Program-made: the position numbers and the translations under genes
The notes under the pieces: generated by a model
The model's database searches: none
Seen by the model: the letters and a program-made list of their open reading frames with translations, nothing else
Told to the model about the DNA's origin: nothing
Source: Teichococcus deserti
Lineage (GTDB): Bacteria > Pseudomonadota > Alphaproteobacteria > Acetobacterales > Acetobacteraceae
Direction of reading: 5' to 3'
NCBI RefSeq assembly: GCF_001982615.1
Contig: NZ_MLCO01000090.1
Location: 22,612-86,611, forward strand
DNA length: 64,000 bases
Shown: positions 6,691-16,080 of the stretch, one piece after another
Position numbering within the stretch: the stretch's first letter is position 1
Layout of the letters: each line of letters begins with the position of its first letter

Positions 6691-8297
6691 TGGCCCTGAC
6701 GCCGCCCCGACCTGCTGCCGCGCTGTTCGGCACCTTTGACGTCGCCAATTACGGCGATCTGCTGTTCCCGCATGTCGCGGCACGGCTGCTCGGCCTCGGC
6801 CCCGGCGAACTGCGCTGCTACTCGCCCCGCGGGGGCGCGCCGGGCTGGGCGGATTGCTGGCCAGCCAGCGCCGTCAGCGCATTCGCCGACGATCCTGCGC
6901 CCGTGCTCTGCCTGATCGGCGGCGGCAATATCATCCATGCCAGCCCGACGCCGCTGCCGGACTATGCCGGGGCCTTCGCGCGCTCGGACTTCACCTACGC
7001 CTCGCTCTGGCTGGGCGCCTCAATTCTGGCGGCGCAAGCCGGCACGCGGCTGGCCTGGAACGCGCCGGGCGTGCCGTTTCCTGTTGAGGGCGGCTGGGCG
7101 CGGCGCCTGCGCGACCTTGCCGTGCCGGCGGCGGACCACGTCGCGCTGCGCGACGAGGCCAGCCGGGTCTTCCTCGGCGCCCCTGCAGGCCCCGTGGAGG
7201 TGGTGCCGGACACCGCGCTGACGCTCAGCGCGGTGTGGCCGCCAGCGACGCTGCTGGATTCGGCGCAAGCGGCTTTCGACTCGCGCGGGATAGCCCAGCC
7301 TGCGCGGTGGATCGCGGTGCATCTGAACGATCGCTACATCGGCGGCGACCTGCGGGTCGCCTGCATGGCTGTCAACCGCATCGCGGCGCGGTTGCAGGCG
7401 GTTCCGGTGCTGCTAGCGATAGGGCCCTGCCATGGCGACGACGCGCTCGCCCGCCAGGCACTCAGCTTCATCGACAGGCCAGCGCTGCTGGTCGACCAGC
7501 CGCAGGGCCTTCGGGAGATCGCCGGGCTTATCGCCCATGCCGAGGCCTATATCGGATCCTCGCTGCACGGGCTGATTACGGCGCTGTCCTACCGGCGGCC
7601 GGGCATCGCCGTCGCGCGGACGCGGATGGTCAAGTTCCTGGGCTTCCTCGAGCCGCTGGGCGAGGCGGCTCGACTGCAGGAAAGCTGGGAGGATGCGGCA
7701 GCCTTGTCCACCGACCTGCTGCGCCCGCTGTCGCCCGACGCCTGCGCCCGGCTCGACCAGGCTGCGGCGCGGATCGAGGCGCATGGCGCGACGCTGCGCC
7801 GGCTGCTGGCCGCGGTCTCGCCGCCGGCGGTGGTGGCGGCGCGGGTGGCGCTGCTGCGCGCCGTCTCGGCCGAGCCCGCTGCCTTCCCCGCCTGGTCGCA
7901 GCTGCGGCAGGCGGTCTCCGGCGCGCCGCGGCCGCCAGAGACCGCCGAAGATCAGGCGGCTATCCTGGCGCTCGCACTGCGCGGCCCGGCCGACGAGGCC
8001 TTGCGCGCCCGCATCGCCGCGGCGCGGGCGCGCTGGCCGCAACATCTGCGCCTGGCGCTGCTGGAAGCCGAATGGCTGCAGCGGGCCGGCCAGGTGGCGG
8101 CGGCGCGGCAGCGTTTGGTTGCGCTCTGCGAGCAGCATGCCGGCAATCCCTGGCCGGCGGTGCGGCTGGTGCGGCTGCTGGCCGCAGAGAGCGAGGCGGA
8201 GGCGGCGCGCGCGTTGCACCGGCAGCGCTTGGCTGGTGCCGTCCTGCCCGTGGCGGTGCAGCAGGAGCTGGCCGCGCTGCTGCGCGATCCAGGCTGA
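6687..8297 (+). CDS. Polysaccharide pyruvyl transferase family protein with C-terminal extension (paralogue 1)
   Basis: Cytoplasmic enzyme of the family that moves pyruvate from phosphoenolpyruvate onto a sugar, forming a ketal on exopolysaccharide or wall polymers (CsaB/WcaK type). Family marks: LFGTFDVANYGDLLFP near the N-terminus, CLIGGGNIIH, NAPGVPFPV, ALRDEASRVFLG and the GSSLHGLITALSYRRPGIAV signature near residue 290. The last 160 residues or so are an Ala/Leu/Arg-rich helical extension, TPR-like, absent from the two paralogues in this window (16077, 22281). The start overlaps the preceding methyltransferase (ATGA). It converges on the double glycosyltransferase with only 4 bases between stops. 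Confidence 0.85.
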   Translation: MMALTPPRPAAALFGTFDVANYGDLLFPHVAARLLGLGPGELRCYSPRGGAPGWADCWPASAVSAFADDPAPVLCLIGGGNIIHASPTPLPDYAGAFARSDFTYASLWLGASILAAQAGTRLAWNAPGVPFPVEGGWARRLRDLAVPAADHVALRDEASRVFLGAPAGPVEVVPDTALTLSAVWPPATLLDSAQAAFDSRGIAQPARWIAVHLNDRYIGGDLRVACMAVNRIAARLQAVPVLLAIGPCHGDDALARQALSFIDRPALLVDQPQGLREIAGLIAHAEAYIGSSLHGLITALSYRRPGIAVARTRMVKFLGFLEPLGEAARLQESWEDAAALSTDLLRPLSPDACARLDQAAARIEAHGATLRRLLAAVSPPAVVAARVALLRAVSAEPAAFPAWSQLRQAVSGAPRPPETAEDQAAILALALRGPADEALRARIAAARARWPQHLRLALLEAEWLQRAGQVAAARQRLVALCEQHAGNPWPAVRLVRLLAAESEAEAARALHRQRLAGAVLPVAVQQELAALLRDPG

Positions 8298-8307
8298 GGC
8301 CTCAGCC
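8292..8307. repeat. 16-bp perfect palindrome spanning two convergent stop codons
   Basis: GGCTGAGGCCTCAGCC contains the stop of the pyruvyl transferase (TGA 8295-8297) and, on the other strand, that of the glycosyltransferase (8302-8304). It may form a small bidirectional terminator stem, but lacks a T-run. Confidence 0.5.
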
Positions 8308-11300
8308 CAGCAGCGCCTGGCGGCACAATCCGACCATGTCGGCGACCCGCCGTGGCCAGGAAATCGGCCAGAGCTCCTCGGCAGCGGGCGGCCGGCTGGG
8401 CCCGACGAAGCCGCGCCGGGCAATGGCGGCGTCGAGCTGATGCAGGAAGTCCGCACGGTCGCCAGCCACCGCAATGCGGCCGCGCAGCTCGTCGATATTG
8501 GCGACGTCGCTGCTGACCACCGGGATGCCGAGCGCGACATAGACGTAGAGCTTCAGCGGGTTCATCCGGTCGCTCACCGCGTTGCGCAAATGTGGCATGA
8601 TAGCGACGTCGAAGCGGCGCATATAGGTCAGCGCCTCCTCGTAAACTTTAGGCCCCAGCAGCAACAGGTTGGGATGGCGGCGCAGCCGCAGGATCTCGGT
8701 GGTGTTGTGCGCCGAGCCGATCAGCACGAATGTCCAGCCCGGCCGCTGCGCGAGGATGCTGTCCAGCAGCTCAATGTCGATGCGGGCGCGCAGATTGCCG
8801 ACATAGCCGATCACCGGCCCCTCAATGCCCTCAAGCTCGCGCGGCCGGCCCCCGGCCTCGGCGTAGAACTCGCAGGCATTGGGCACCACATGGATCGGCG
8901 CCGGGCTGACGGCGGCGAAGGCCTCGGCGACCGCGGCGCAATTGGCAAAGGCCAGGTCGGCGCTGGCCAACCCCGCCGCATAGGCCTGCTCCGCCTCCGC
9001 CGCCCGCACCGCGTCGCGCGCCATGCTGCGCTGGTCGTCAATCAGGTCGGCCACTACCAGGTCGAAGCCAAGGCTTTCGGCGACCTGCGGGAATAGAGGC
9101 GCGATCGGCCAGGACCAGCCGACGACCGGGCCGCGGCAATGCCGCGCGACCACCTCGGCGACATAGGCCGGGTAGTCGTCGCGCCTCGGCAGGCTGCGGC
9201 CGAGGAAGCTGGTGCCGCGGTCGCGCGCATGGACGAAGGTGCGCCGCACCATGCCGGGCTCGTCGTCGAGCTCGAGGAAGCGGCGCGCGGTCGCGTCGTG
9301 GATCAGCTTGCCGTGCTCCAGCGGCCGGTCCGCGCCCGCCGCCTGCTCGTGCAGCTGGTCGACGCGGATCGGCGCGTCGAACTGGACGATGCTGCCGACC
9401 TGCTCGTTCTGCCGCAGATATTTCAGCAGCATGTCGTGGCGACGGCCGTAGATGCCGGTGTCGTTTTGCTTCCAGAAGCAGACCAGATCGAGCGGCCGGC
9501 GGCGGCGCACCACCGGCGCGGCACGTGGGCTGCGCGCCGCCCAGGCCGGCGGCGCCTCCGGCAGCGCCGCGCCGAAGCGGCGGTTGAGGTGGCGGAACAG
9601 CTGGGTCCATTCCGGCGCCCATTCGACAGGCGCCTCCAGTGCGCGGGCTAGGCCGCGCTCCAGCCGCGCACCGTTCACCGCATAGCTCAGCTCGGCCTCG
9701 AACCAGTCGCGCCGGCGGCCCGCGGCGGCGCTGTCCTCGCCCGCCGTCGCGATCGCCAGCAGCCAGGCGCGCAGCGCCGCCTCGTCAGGGATCAGCGTGA
9801 CCAGCCCCTGCGCCGCGAGCTCCATCGCGGCGGGGACCGGCGTCATCGCCAGCGGAATGCCCATGGACAGCGCGTCGGACAGCTTGGCCGGCGTCTGAAA
9901 GGCCGAGATCGGCGAGGCCTGGTCCTGCAGCAGGCAGACGCCGTCGGCCATGCGCAGCAGCGCCGGCAGCCGGGCAAAGGGCGCGTCGGGCAGGAAGCGG
10001 ATCCGCAGCTTCTCCACCGCGGCCAGCTCGCGCTGGTAGCCACGGTCATGCACGGTGCCGACGACCACCAGCAGCAGCCGCGGATCGTCGATCGCCGCCA
10101 GCGCCGCGATCAGCCGGTCGAGTCCCTTGTGCCGGCGCGGTGTGCCGGCGAAGAGGATGACGCGGTCGGTCTCCGCCAGGCCGAGCTCGGCGCGGATGGC
10201 GTCGCGCGCGACGGGATCCGGGCGGAACCGCGCCTCGTCGCGGGCATGGCGCACCAGCAGCCCGCTGAAGCGCACGGCGAGCGCCGCGCTGGCGACGCTA
10301 CGATGCGCGAAGCTGCCGACCAGCGTCTCCGCCAGGCTGGTCCAGAAGCGGCCTTGCGGCTTCATCAACTCGGCCACCGGCGCCGGCGTGGCGGGCGCCT
10401 CCAGCGCCTCGAAGCCGCAGGGCGTGGCCTCGGGGCCGAAGAAGGCCAGCTCGTGGTCGTCGAGGTCGAGGATGACCGGGCAGCCCAGGCGATGCGCGAT
10501 CAGCAGCGCCAGCAGCATCCCTGGCAGCCGCGGCTTCGACAGATAGACGATGTCGCAGCTGACCGTGCTAGCGAAGGCGATGGCGGCGGCGAGGAATTCC
10601 GGCATGCTGCCGCCGGGGAAGCTACGCAGCGGCAGCGGGCTGTCCTGCAGCGGCGCCCAGGCGCCGGCCCCGGGCCGGGCGAATTCGCTGCCCAGCAGCT
10701 CGACGCCGTGGTGGCGGCCGATCATGTCCGCCAGGATATGCGCGCGGCCCAGCGGGTTGTCGCTGACATCCCAGCTCAGCACTGCGACCTGCAGCGGCAG
10801 CGTGGCGGAGCGCGTCGGGCTGCCAAACGCCGGCCAGGCCGGGCGGGGCGCCGCGACCGGGCGCTCGGGCTGCAGCGCGAGGTCGAGGGTGATCGCCGCC
10901 AGGGCGACCGGCAGGACCGTGGGGCGGAGGCGCAGCTCGATGGCATGTCGCCCGTCCTGGAATGGCCAGGCTAAGCCGGCGCTCAGCCGCAATTCCTCGG
11001 TCGCGTCGTCGAGAAACAGGTCGCCGCCCCAGCTCGCCAGCGGGATGCGCCGCTCGCGCCGGCCGAGCCGCAGCAGGGCGATGCTGTCGAGGGCGCCGCG
11101 CAGCGCCCGGCGATCGGCGGCCCGCAAGGTGACCGCCAGCTGCAGCCCGGCTTGCCGGGCCTCGAGCGGCACGGCGATCTCAGCAAATAGGCTCACCACC
11201 TCAGCCTCGGCCGCCGAGGTGAGGCTGAGCCCTGTGGCAGAGAGCGACAGCCGCAGCTCCGCCGACGAGCGCTTCGCCGTGACCTGCCAGGGGCCGAGCC

Positions 11301-11367
11301 GCGCGTCACCGGGCTGGATCGCGACCTCGGCACCTGCCGCGACGAAGGCCGTGCTCAGCACGGCCAT
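8302..11367 (-). CDS. Tandem GT4 glycosyltransferase fusion with N-terminal beta domain
   Basis: A 1021-residue protein with three parts. Residues 1-170 are beta-rich and unrecognised (repeated LSLSATGLSL / LQLAVTLRAADRR strands, like a carbohydrate-binding or Wzt-C-type sandwich). Residues about 180-600 form a GT-B glycosyltransferase: VILFAGTPRRHKGLDRLIAA is the start of the GT4 C-lobe. Residues about 640-1015 form a second GT-B domain, with VIGYVGNLRARIDIELL and LNPLKL-like donor-site segments (NPLKLYVYVALGIPVVSSD). It probably adds two sugars in sequence to a lipid- or glycan-bound acceptor at the cytoplasmic face. It lies downstream of the 12135 methyltransferase on the same strand, 48 bases apart, and transcribes away from the main operon. 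Confidence 0.8.
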   Translation of the reverse strand: MAVLSTAFVAAGAEVAIQPGDARLGPWQVTAKRSSAELRLSLSATGLSLTSAAEAEVVSLFAEIAVPLEARQAGLQLAVTLRAADRRALRGALDSIALLRLGRRERRIPLASWGGDLFLDDATEELRLSAGLAWPFQDGRHAIELRLRPTVLPVALAAITLDLALQPERPVAAPRPAWPAFGSPTRSATLPLQVAVLSWDVSDNPLGRAHILADMIGRHHGVELLGSEFARPGAGAWAPLQDSPLPLRSFPGGSMPEFLAAAIAFASTVSCDIVYLSKPRLPGMLLALLIAHRLGCPVILDLDDHELAFFGPEATPCGFEALEAPATPAPVAELMKPQGRFWTSLAETLVGSFAHRSVASAALAVRFSGLLVRHARDEARFRPDPVARDAIRAELGLAETDRVILFAGTPRRHKGLDRLIAALAAIDDPRLLLVVVGTVHDRGYQRELAAVEKLRIRFLPDAPFARLPALLRMADGVCLLQDQASPISAFQTPAKLSDALSMGIPLAMTPVPAAMELAAQGLVTLIPDEAALRAWLLAIATAGEDSAAAGRRRDWFEAELSYAVNGARLERGLARALEAPVEWAPEWTQLFRHLNRRFGAALPEAPPAWAARSPRAAPVVRRRRPLDLVCFWKQNDTGIYGRRHDMLLKYLRQNEQVGSIVQFDAPIRVDQLHEQAAGADRPLEHGKLIHDATARRFLELDDEPGMVRRTFVHARDRGTSFLGRSLPRRDDYPAYVAEVVARHCRGPVVGWSWPIAPLFPQVAESLGFDLVVADLIDDQRSMARDAVRAAEAEQAYAAGLASADLAFANCAAVAEAFAAVSPAPIHVVPNACEFYAEAGGRPRELEGIEGPVIGYVGNLRARIDIELLDSILAQRPGWTFVLIGSAHNTTEILRLRRHPNLLLLGPKVYEEALTYMRRFDVAIMPHLRNAVSDRMNPLKLYVYVALGIPVVSSDVANIDELRGRIAVAGDRADFLHQLDAAIARRGFVGPSRPPAAEELWPISWPRRVADMVGLCRQALLG

Positions 11368-11415
11368 TAGGACAGAAAGCTTTGCGGCGCTGCAGGCGGG
11401 GCGCCGGGTGCTGCG

Positions 11416-12135
11416 TCAGCCATGCAGCAGGTACCAGCGGCGCGAGCCGAAGGCGGAGGAATAGCCGGGATCGACTTGCGTCACCCGGGTACGGCCCTGG
11501 TCACGGAAGAAGGCCAGGATGCTGGCCTCGTCGAACCAGAAGCTGCGATGCGGACCGACGGCGGAATAGACATTCTGCTTTTCCGCGACGAGCGCGCCGC
11601 CATAGCGGCCTTCGCTGCGGCAGGCCTCGAAGCGGTCGGCGCGCCCAGGGAGGATCCGCGCGGCGTCGTAGAGCTCGGTATCGACGATCACCGGCCGTCC
11701 GGCGGCGCGCCGCAGCAGGCGGGCTTGGTCGTCGAGCGGCAGGTGGTAGAGCAGCCCGATGCAGCCGATAACGTCGTGCTCGTCGAAGTTGCGGATGTCG
11801 CGGATATCGGCCTGGAGGCGGCGGAACTCGGCGCGCGGCGCCCAGCGGGGCGTCGCCAGCCCACCGGCATCGGGCTGGTCCAGCGCCTCGGCCAGGGCCC
11901 AGGCCGGGCGGGCGTCGAGCGCGGTGACGGCGAAGCCGTGGCGCGCGGCAACGCGGGAGAAGTGGCCGGGGCCGGCGCCAACATCCAGGAAGTGGAGGTT
12001 TTTCGCATCGGGCCAGACCGTCTGCAGCAGCCAGCGAAAGGTCCGCAGCCGCAGCAACAGAACGTCGAGGGTCCCGGTAGCAGTCGCCAACCTGCTGCCA
12101 ATAGCTTCTGGCAGCGCTAGACTTTCAGGCAGCAT
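11416..12135 (-). CDS. Class I SAM-dependent methyltransferase
   Basis: A 239-residue Rossmann methyltransferase. Motif I is FLDVGAGPGHFS; acidic residues follow at VTALDARPAW; a motif IV-like segment is DVIGCIGLLYHLP. The sequence resembles small-molecule or sugar methyltransferases of glycan clusters (DUF1698 or Methyltransf_23-like). ATG 12135 starts the protein at MLPESLALPEA; an in-frame start at 12177 would add a poorly conserved leader. It is first in a two-gene minus-strand unit with the double glycosyltransferase and divergent from the big plus-strand operon, so the two halves probably share a control region. Confidence 0.8.
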   Translation of the reverse strand: MLPESLALPEAIGSRLATATGTLDVLLLRLRTFRWLLQTVWPDAKNLHFLDVGAGPGHFSRVAARHGFAVTALDARPAWALAEALDQPDAGGLATPRWAPRAEFRRLQADIRDIRNFDEHDVIGCIGLLYHLPLDDQARLLRRAAGRPVIVDTELYDAARILPGRADRFEACRSEGRYGGALVAEKQNVYSAVGPHRSFWFDEASILAFFRDQGRTRVTQVDPGYSSAFGSRRWYLLHG

Positions 12136-12284
12136 GGCGTGTTGTTCCCGGCAAGCTCCGGATAAAATCAAAATCATCCCGCCCCGTCAACGCGGCGAGG
12201 AGGAAACATCATAGGTTGTGTTGTGAGAAACGAAGTCGATCGGACGGGCGACTCGTCGTTCAAAAAAAGCGATTTTGCTGATTT

Positions 12285-12327
12285 AATACGATATCGGTCG
12301 TATTCCCTTCTATCGGTATTATCGTAT
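12285..12327. promoter_or_regulatory. AT-rich control region with inverted repeat AATACGA-N6-TCGTATT
   Basis: Perfect 7-base arms (AATACGA at 12285-12291, TCGTATT at 12298-12304), then TTATCGTAT at 12319-12327, which matches the half-site of the palindromes at 37749 and 58870. It is AT-rich against a very GC-rich background, between the divergent methyltransferase and asparagine-synthase-like genes. Likely operator and bidirectional promoter; the regulator is unknown. Confidence 0.5.
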
Positions 12328-12401
12328 AGCTTGACGGGCCAGCCTTCGTCACGGAAGAAGCTGATTCAGGTGATGCCCGACGAGAGACGAGGAACCTGGC
12401 G

Positions 12402-14387
12402 ATGGACTTCCTGATTGCCCGGGGCTTCTCCATGGCGGCGCATCTGGCCGAGCTCAAGACCGCCTGCGTGGGCTATGCTGGCGGGTGTTTTCGCCATTGC
12501 AGGATCGGCAGGCTGGAGATTTTCGCCTCCGATCCCTTCGGCCTGAATGACGGGCTGGCGCCGGATGCGCCCGCCGCCTTCCGGCTGTTCGACGGCCAGG
12601 CCTCGGTCGGCCGCGAATTCCACCATTCCCTCGCCGCCTCCGCCGGGATGGCGCGGATGATTGACGCCGCCGTTGAGGGGCGCCTGACGCCCGAGGCTGT
12701 CAATGCCGGCGTCTTCGTCCTCGGACGGATCGATGCGCAGGGCCTGCGCCTGGTCACCGATCCCCTCAGCCAGTACCCGGTCTACCTGGTCCGGCGCGGC
12801 GCCGGCTTCATGATCTCCAACGTGCTGGCCGCGATCGTCGCGCTGCTGCGGCGGCACGGACTGCCGGCGACGCCCAGCCTGCTGCCCTGCCTGGAAGGCA
12901 TGGTGATGGGCGGCAGCCTGGGTGAGGGCACGCCGGTCGAGGAGATCGAGCGGCTGTCCTTCGGCTGCGACATCGAGGCCGGCGACACCCTGCGCCTGAC
13001 GCCCAGGCCGGCGCTCGACATGCCGCTGGACTACGAGGCCACGATCCGCGCGGCGCGCGCGGCGCTCGCCGCGCATGTCGACGCCGTGGCCGCCGCCGTG
13101 GCGACGCCGCGGCTGGTCGTGGCCGATGTCAGCGGCGGGGTTGATTCACGCTGCGTCCTATCGCTGCTGCTGGAATCCCCGCTGCGCGACGAGCTGGCCG
13201 GGCGCTGCTTCACCCGCTTCCCCAATCCGGACGCCAATGTAGCCGGCGCCATCATGGAACGCTTCGGCCTGCCGGTGGCGCGCCTGCCGACGGGCATCGA
13301 CATCGGCCGGCTGATGCAGCCCGAGCCAGCGGTGCCAGGCGCAGTGCTGAGCAACGCCGCCTTCAGCGGCGGCGCCCGCGTCGTCGAGGCGGCGCCGCCA
13401 GCCATCGCCTTCCCGCACCTGGTGCATTTTACCGGCGCCTTCGGCGAGCTCGGCGGCGGCAGCAGCAGCGCCGACTTCGTCGCCCTGGCCGGCGCCGGGT
13501 CGGATCCCGGCGGCTATTCGGCCGAGCGTGCGGTGGACATCATCCTGGACCGCCGCCGCAAGGTCGGCGCGACGGGCCTGCTGCATCCCGACGCGCTGGC
13601 GCAGGTGCGGCGCAACGCCATTGCCTGCCTGGCCGCGCTGGAGGCGACGGGGGTGCCGCGCGACCAGCTCTCGGCCGAGCTCTATCTGCGGGTGCGCTGC
13701 CGCGATCATTTTGGCTTGGCCAGCCGCGTCGGCAGCATCGGCCGGGTGCGCCCCGATCCGCTGGCCAGCGCCTGGCTGGTGCGAGCGCGGCGCCTGCTGC
13801 CCTCGGCGCTGCACCGGCGCAACAAGGTCATCCTCGACCTGATGCTAGCCGGCGGCGAGACCTCGCGCAGCCTGGCCATGATGCCACTGGCTGGCAAGCG
13901 CTGGGAGGCGCCGGTGCTGCCTGCCGGGCTGGTTCCCGACGCGGCGGACATCGAGCCGGTCGGGCCGGACACGCCGGCGCTCAGCCGGCTGACCGGCGCG
14001 CTAATGGCGGGCGAGATGATCCCGACCCAGGGCTCGCGCGGCCTGCTGCACGAGCATGCGGTGCGGCTGAAGGTCAAGGAGGCGTTGCAGCGCAGCCGCG
14101 AGGCGCCGCCGCCGGGCAATGTCCGCTTCGGCAACGAGGCGGCCATCCAGGGCCATCAGGCGCTGATGCGCGGGCTGGTCGAGCGGCTGCCGGCCGGTCA
14201 CACCGCCTGGCAGGCCTTCGACCGGGCCGCCGTGCTGCGCTGCGCCACGCAGCCGCTGCAGGACTTCCGCAGCACGATCGACAGCGGCGCGCTGTCGCAT
14301 GCCGTGGCCGGGCTGACCTGGCTGCTCGACCAGCCGGGCGTCGAGGCCCCGGCGGAGCTCCTGCACCACCCCGCGCCAGCCGCCTGA
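12402..14387 (+). CDS. Asparagine-synthase-like protein without N-terminal nucleophile
   Basis: A 661-residue protein with the asparagine synthetase B architecture. The N-terminal half resembles the glutaminase fold (SDPFGLNDG; VTDPLSQYPVYLV), and the C-terminal half is an ATP-pyrophosphatase whose PP-loop is VADVSGGVDSRC. The protein begins MDFLIARGFS, so the catalytic Cys2 needed for glutamine hydrolysis is absent. Relatives lacking it act as ATP-dependent amide formers on other substrates (lasso-peptide cyclases, beta-lactam synthetase) or use free ammonia. Here it opens the FAAL/ACP operon, so it may amidate a uronic acid, or join an amine to an acyl or sugar carboxylate. GAGGA precedes ATG 12402. 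Confidence 0.75.
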   Translation: MDFLIARGFSMAAHLAELKTACVGYAGGCFRHCRIGRLEIFASDPFGLNDGLAPDAPAAFRLFDGQASVGREFHHSLAASAGMARMIDAAVEGRLTPEAVNAGVFVLGRIDAQGLRLVTDPLSQYPVYLVRRGAGFMISNVLAAIVALLRRHGLPATPSLLPCLEGMVMGGSLGEGTPVEEIERLSFGCDIEAGDTLRLTPRPALDMPLDYEATIRAARAALAAHVDAVAAAVATPRLVVADVSGGVDSRCVLSLLLESPLRDELAGRCFTRFPNPDANVAGAIMERFGLPVARLPTGIDIGRLMQPEPAVPGAVLSNAAFSGGARVVEAAPPAIAFPHLVHFTGAFGELGGGSSSADFVALAGAGSDPGGYSAERAVDIILDRRRKVGATGLLHPDALAQVRRNAIACLAALEATGVPRDQLSAELYLRVRCRDHFGLASRVGSIGRVRPDPLASAWLVRARRLLPSALHRRNKVILDLMLAGGETSRSLAMMPLAGKRWEAPVLPAGLVPDAADIEPVGPDTPALSRLTGALMAGEMIPTQGSRGLLHEHAVRLKVKEALQRSREAPPPGNVRFGNEAAIQGHQALMRGLVERLPAGHTAWQAFDRAAVLRCATQPLQDFRSTIDSGALSHAVAGLTWLLDQPGVEAPAELLHHPAPAA

Positions 14388-14397
14388 GCCGCGGCCC

Positions 14398-16080
14398 GTG
14401 CAGGAACCCGCGCCCTCCGCCGCCGCGATCCGTGAGCTCATCCGCGCCGGCGAGCTCGAGGCGGCGCAGCGCCTGCTGGCGGCGGCCGAGGCGCGCACGC
14501 CGCTGCCGGCCGCGCTGCTGCTGCTGCGCGGTGACCTGCTGGCCAGGACCGGCGACGTGGCGGGGGCAGAGGCGCTGCTACGCGGGGTGCTGCGCCAGGC
14601 GCCGGGCGACCAGGGCGCGGCGCAGCGCCTGGTGCGGCTGCTGCGCGAGGCGGGCCGGCTGGTCGAGGCGCGCGACATCTTCCGCGCGCTGGTCTGGCGC
14701 GGCCCGGCGGCGGCCGAGGTGCAGGACCGGCTGGTCAACCAGCTGAGTTCGGGCGCCGATTGCGAGCCCGCGGCCACCCTGGCCTTCCTGGCCGCGCTGC
14801 TCGAGGGCGGTGAGCCCCGCCCGGTGGTCCTGCTGCGCCAAGCAGTCTTCCTGGCGCGGCAGCAGCAGCCCGGCCCGGCGCTGCAGGCGATGGACCGCGC
14901 TCGCGCGGCGGGGCCGCTGCCGGTCTATGCAGCCGGCATCCATGTCGACCTGCTGCTGGCCGCCGGCCGCGACCATGACGCCCTGGCGGAGGCGCAGGCG
15001 CTGCAGGCCCGCGCGCCGGAGGATCCACGCCTGGCCGAGAAGCTGGTGATCGCCGCCGCCGCCGCAGGCGAGCCGGGGCTGGCGGGCGAGGCCATGGAGG
15101 CAGCGGTGGCGCGCCACCCGACCGACTGGTGGCTGCTGTTCCGCTTCGGCCGATTGCCGCTGCGGCGCGAAGCGGTGACGCGGATCTTCGCGCAGATCGA
15201 GGCCAATGCGCGCCAGCACACGCTGCAGCCGCGCGCGCTGTTCCAATACGCCCTGGCCTGCCTGGAGCAGCAGGCGCTGGCGCCGGCCGCGGCGGCGCTG
15301 GAGACGCCCGGCATGGACGACCCGGCGGTCGCGCCGATGGTCGCGGCGCTCGCCCCGGCGCTGCGCCGGCTGCGCCAGGGCGGCCTGCCGCCGGCCCGCT
15401 TCGCCGAGGACCGGCTGCGCGAGGTCGAGGTGGTGCCGCAGCCCGGCGCCGCGACGGTGCTGCTGGTCTTCGGCGGCGTCATGGGCCGCTTCAGCTACCT
15501 GCCGCTGGCGCTGTTCGACCGCTGGCTGCAGCGCTACGACTGTCATGCGGTGCATCTGCGCGACCCGCTGGGCGCCGCCTTCCTGCAGGGCCTGCCGAGC
15601 CTGGGCGCGGACGAGGCAGCGATGGCCGAGGCGCTGGCGGCGATCTGCCGCGACCTGGGCGCCCGCCGCATCGTCACGCTCGGCGCCTCGGTCGGCGGCT
15701 TCGCGGCGGCGCGGCTGGGCAGCCGCCTCGGCGCGACGGCGGCGCTGTCGCTGGCCGGGCCGACGCTGCTCGACCCGGCGGTCGACTTGGCGGCGCGGCC
15801 GCAGCATGTGCGCAACGCCTTCGAGCGGCTGAAGGCGCGGGTCGACCTGCGCGATGACTTGGCCCGCCGCCCGTCGATGCGCTTCCTCTACGCCTACAGC
15901 GCCGAGCGGCCGCGGCATGCGGCGCAGATGCAGCTGCTCGACGGCATCCCCAATGTCATGCCCTGGCCGTTTCCTGGCGAGGACACCTCCTTCACCGCGC
16001 TGCGCGCCTTCGCCGATGGCAGCCTCGATGCCATGTTGGAGCAGGGGCTGGGCCTGCGCCGGTGCGGGGCGGCGGCATGA
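14398..16080 (+). CDS. TPR protein fused to alpha/beta-hydrolase-like domain
   Basis: A 560-residue protein. Residues 1-330 are Ala/Leu/Arg-rich helical repeats in TPR style (LEAAQRLLAAAEARTP; GDVAGAEALLRGVLRQAPGD; GRLVEARDIFRALV). Residues 345-555 have an alpha/beta hydrolase order: strand VLLVFGGVMGRFSYL, then IVTLGASVGGFAAARLGS, where GASVGG is a nucleophile elbow (GxSxG) with Ser. A possible acidic or His partner is not certain. It could be a thioesterase or acyltransferase releasing the ACP-bound acyl chain. It starts at GTG 14398, 10 bases after the previous stop, and its own stop overlaps the next gene. An ATG start further in is possible. Confidence 0.65.
   Translation: MQEPAPSAAAIRELIRAGELEAAQRLLAAAEARTPLPAALLLLRGDLLARTGDVAGAEALLRGVLRQAPGDQGAAQRLVRLLREAGRLVEARDIFRALVWRGPAAAEVQDRLVNQLSSGADCEPAATLAFLAALLEGGEPRPVVLLRQAVFLARQQQPGPALQAMDRARAAGPLPVYAAGIHVDLLLAAGRDHDALAEAQALQARAPEDPRLAEKLVIAAAAAGEPGLAGEAMEAAVARHPTDWWLLFRFGRLPLRREAVTRIFAQIEANARQHTLQPRALFQYALACLEQQALAPAAAALETPGMDDPAVAPMVAALAPALRRLRQGGLPPARFAEDRLREVEVVPQPGAATVLLVFGGVMGRFSYLPLALFDRWLQRYDCHAVHLRDPLGAAFLQGLPSLGADEAAMAEALAAICRDLGARRIVTLGASVGGFAAARLGSRLGATAALSLAGPTLLDPAVDLAARPQHVRNAFERLKARVDLRDDLARRPSMRFLYAYSAERPRHAAQMQLLDGIPNVMPWPFPGEDTSFTALRAFADGSLDAMLEQGLGLRRCGAAA

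Noticed and set aside
8302..12120. Long plus-strand open frames opposite the GT4 fusion and the methyltransferase
   Set aside because: They are Ala/Arg/Gly-rich antisense shadows of high-GC coding sequence, without motifs or ribosome sites; the minus-strand products have clear families.
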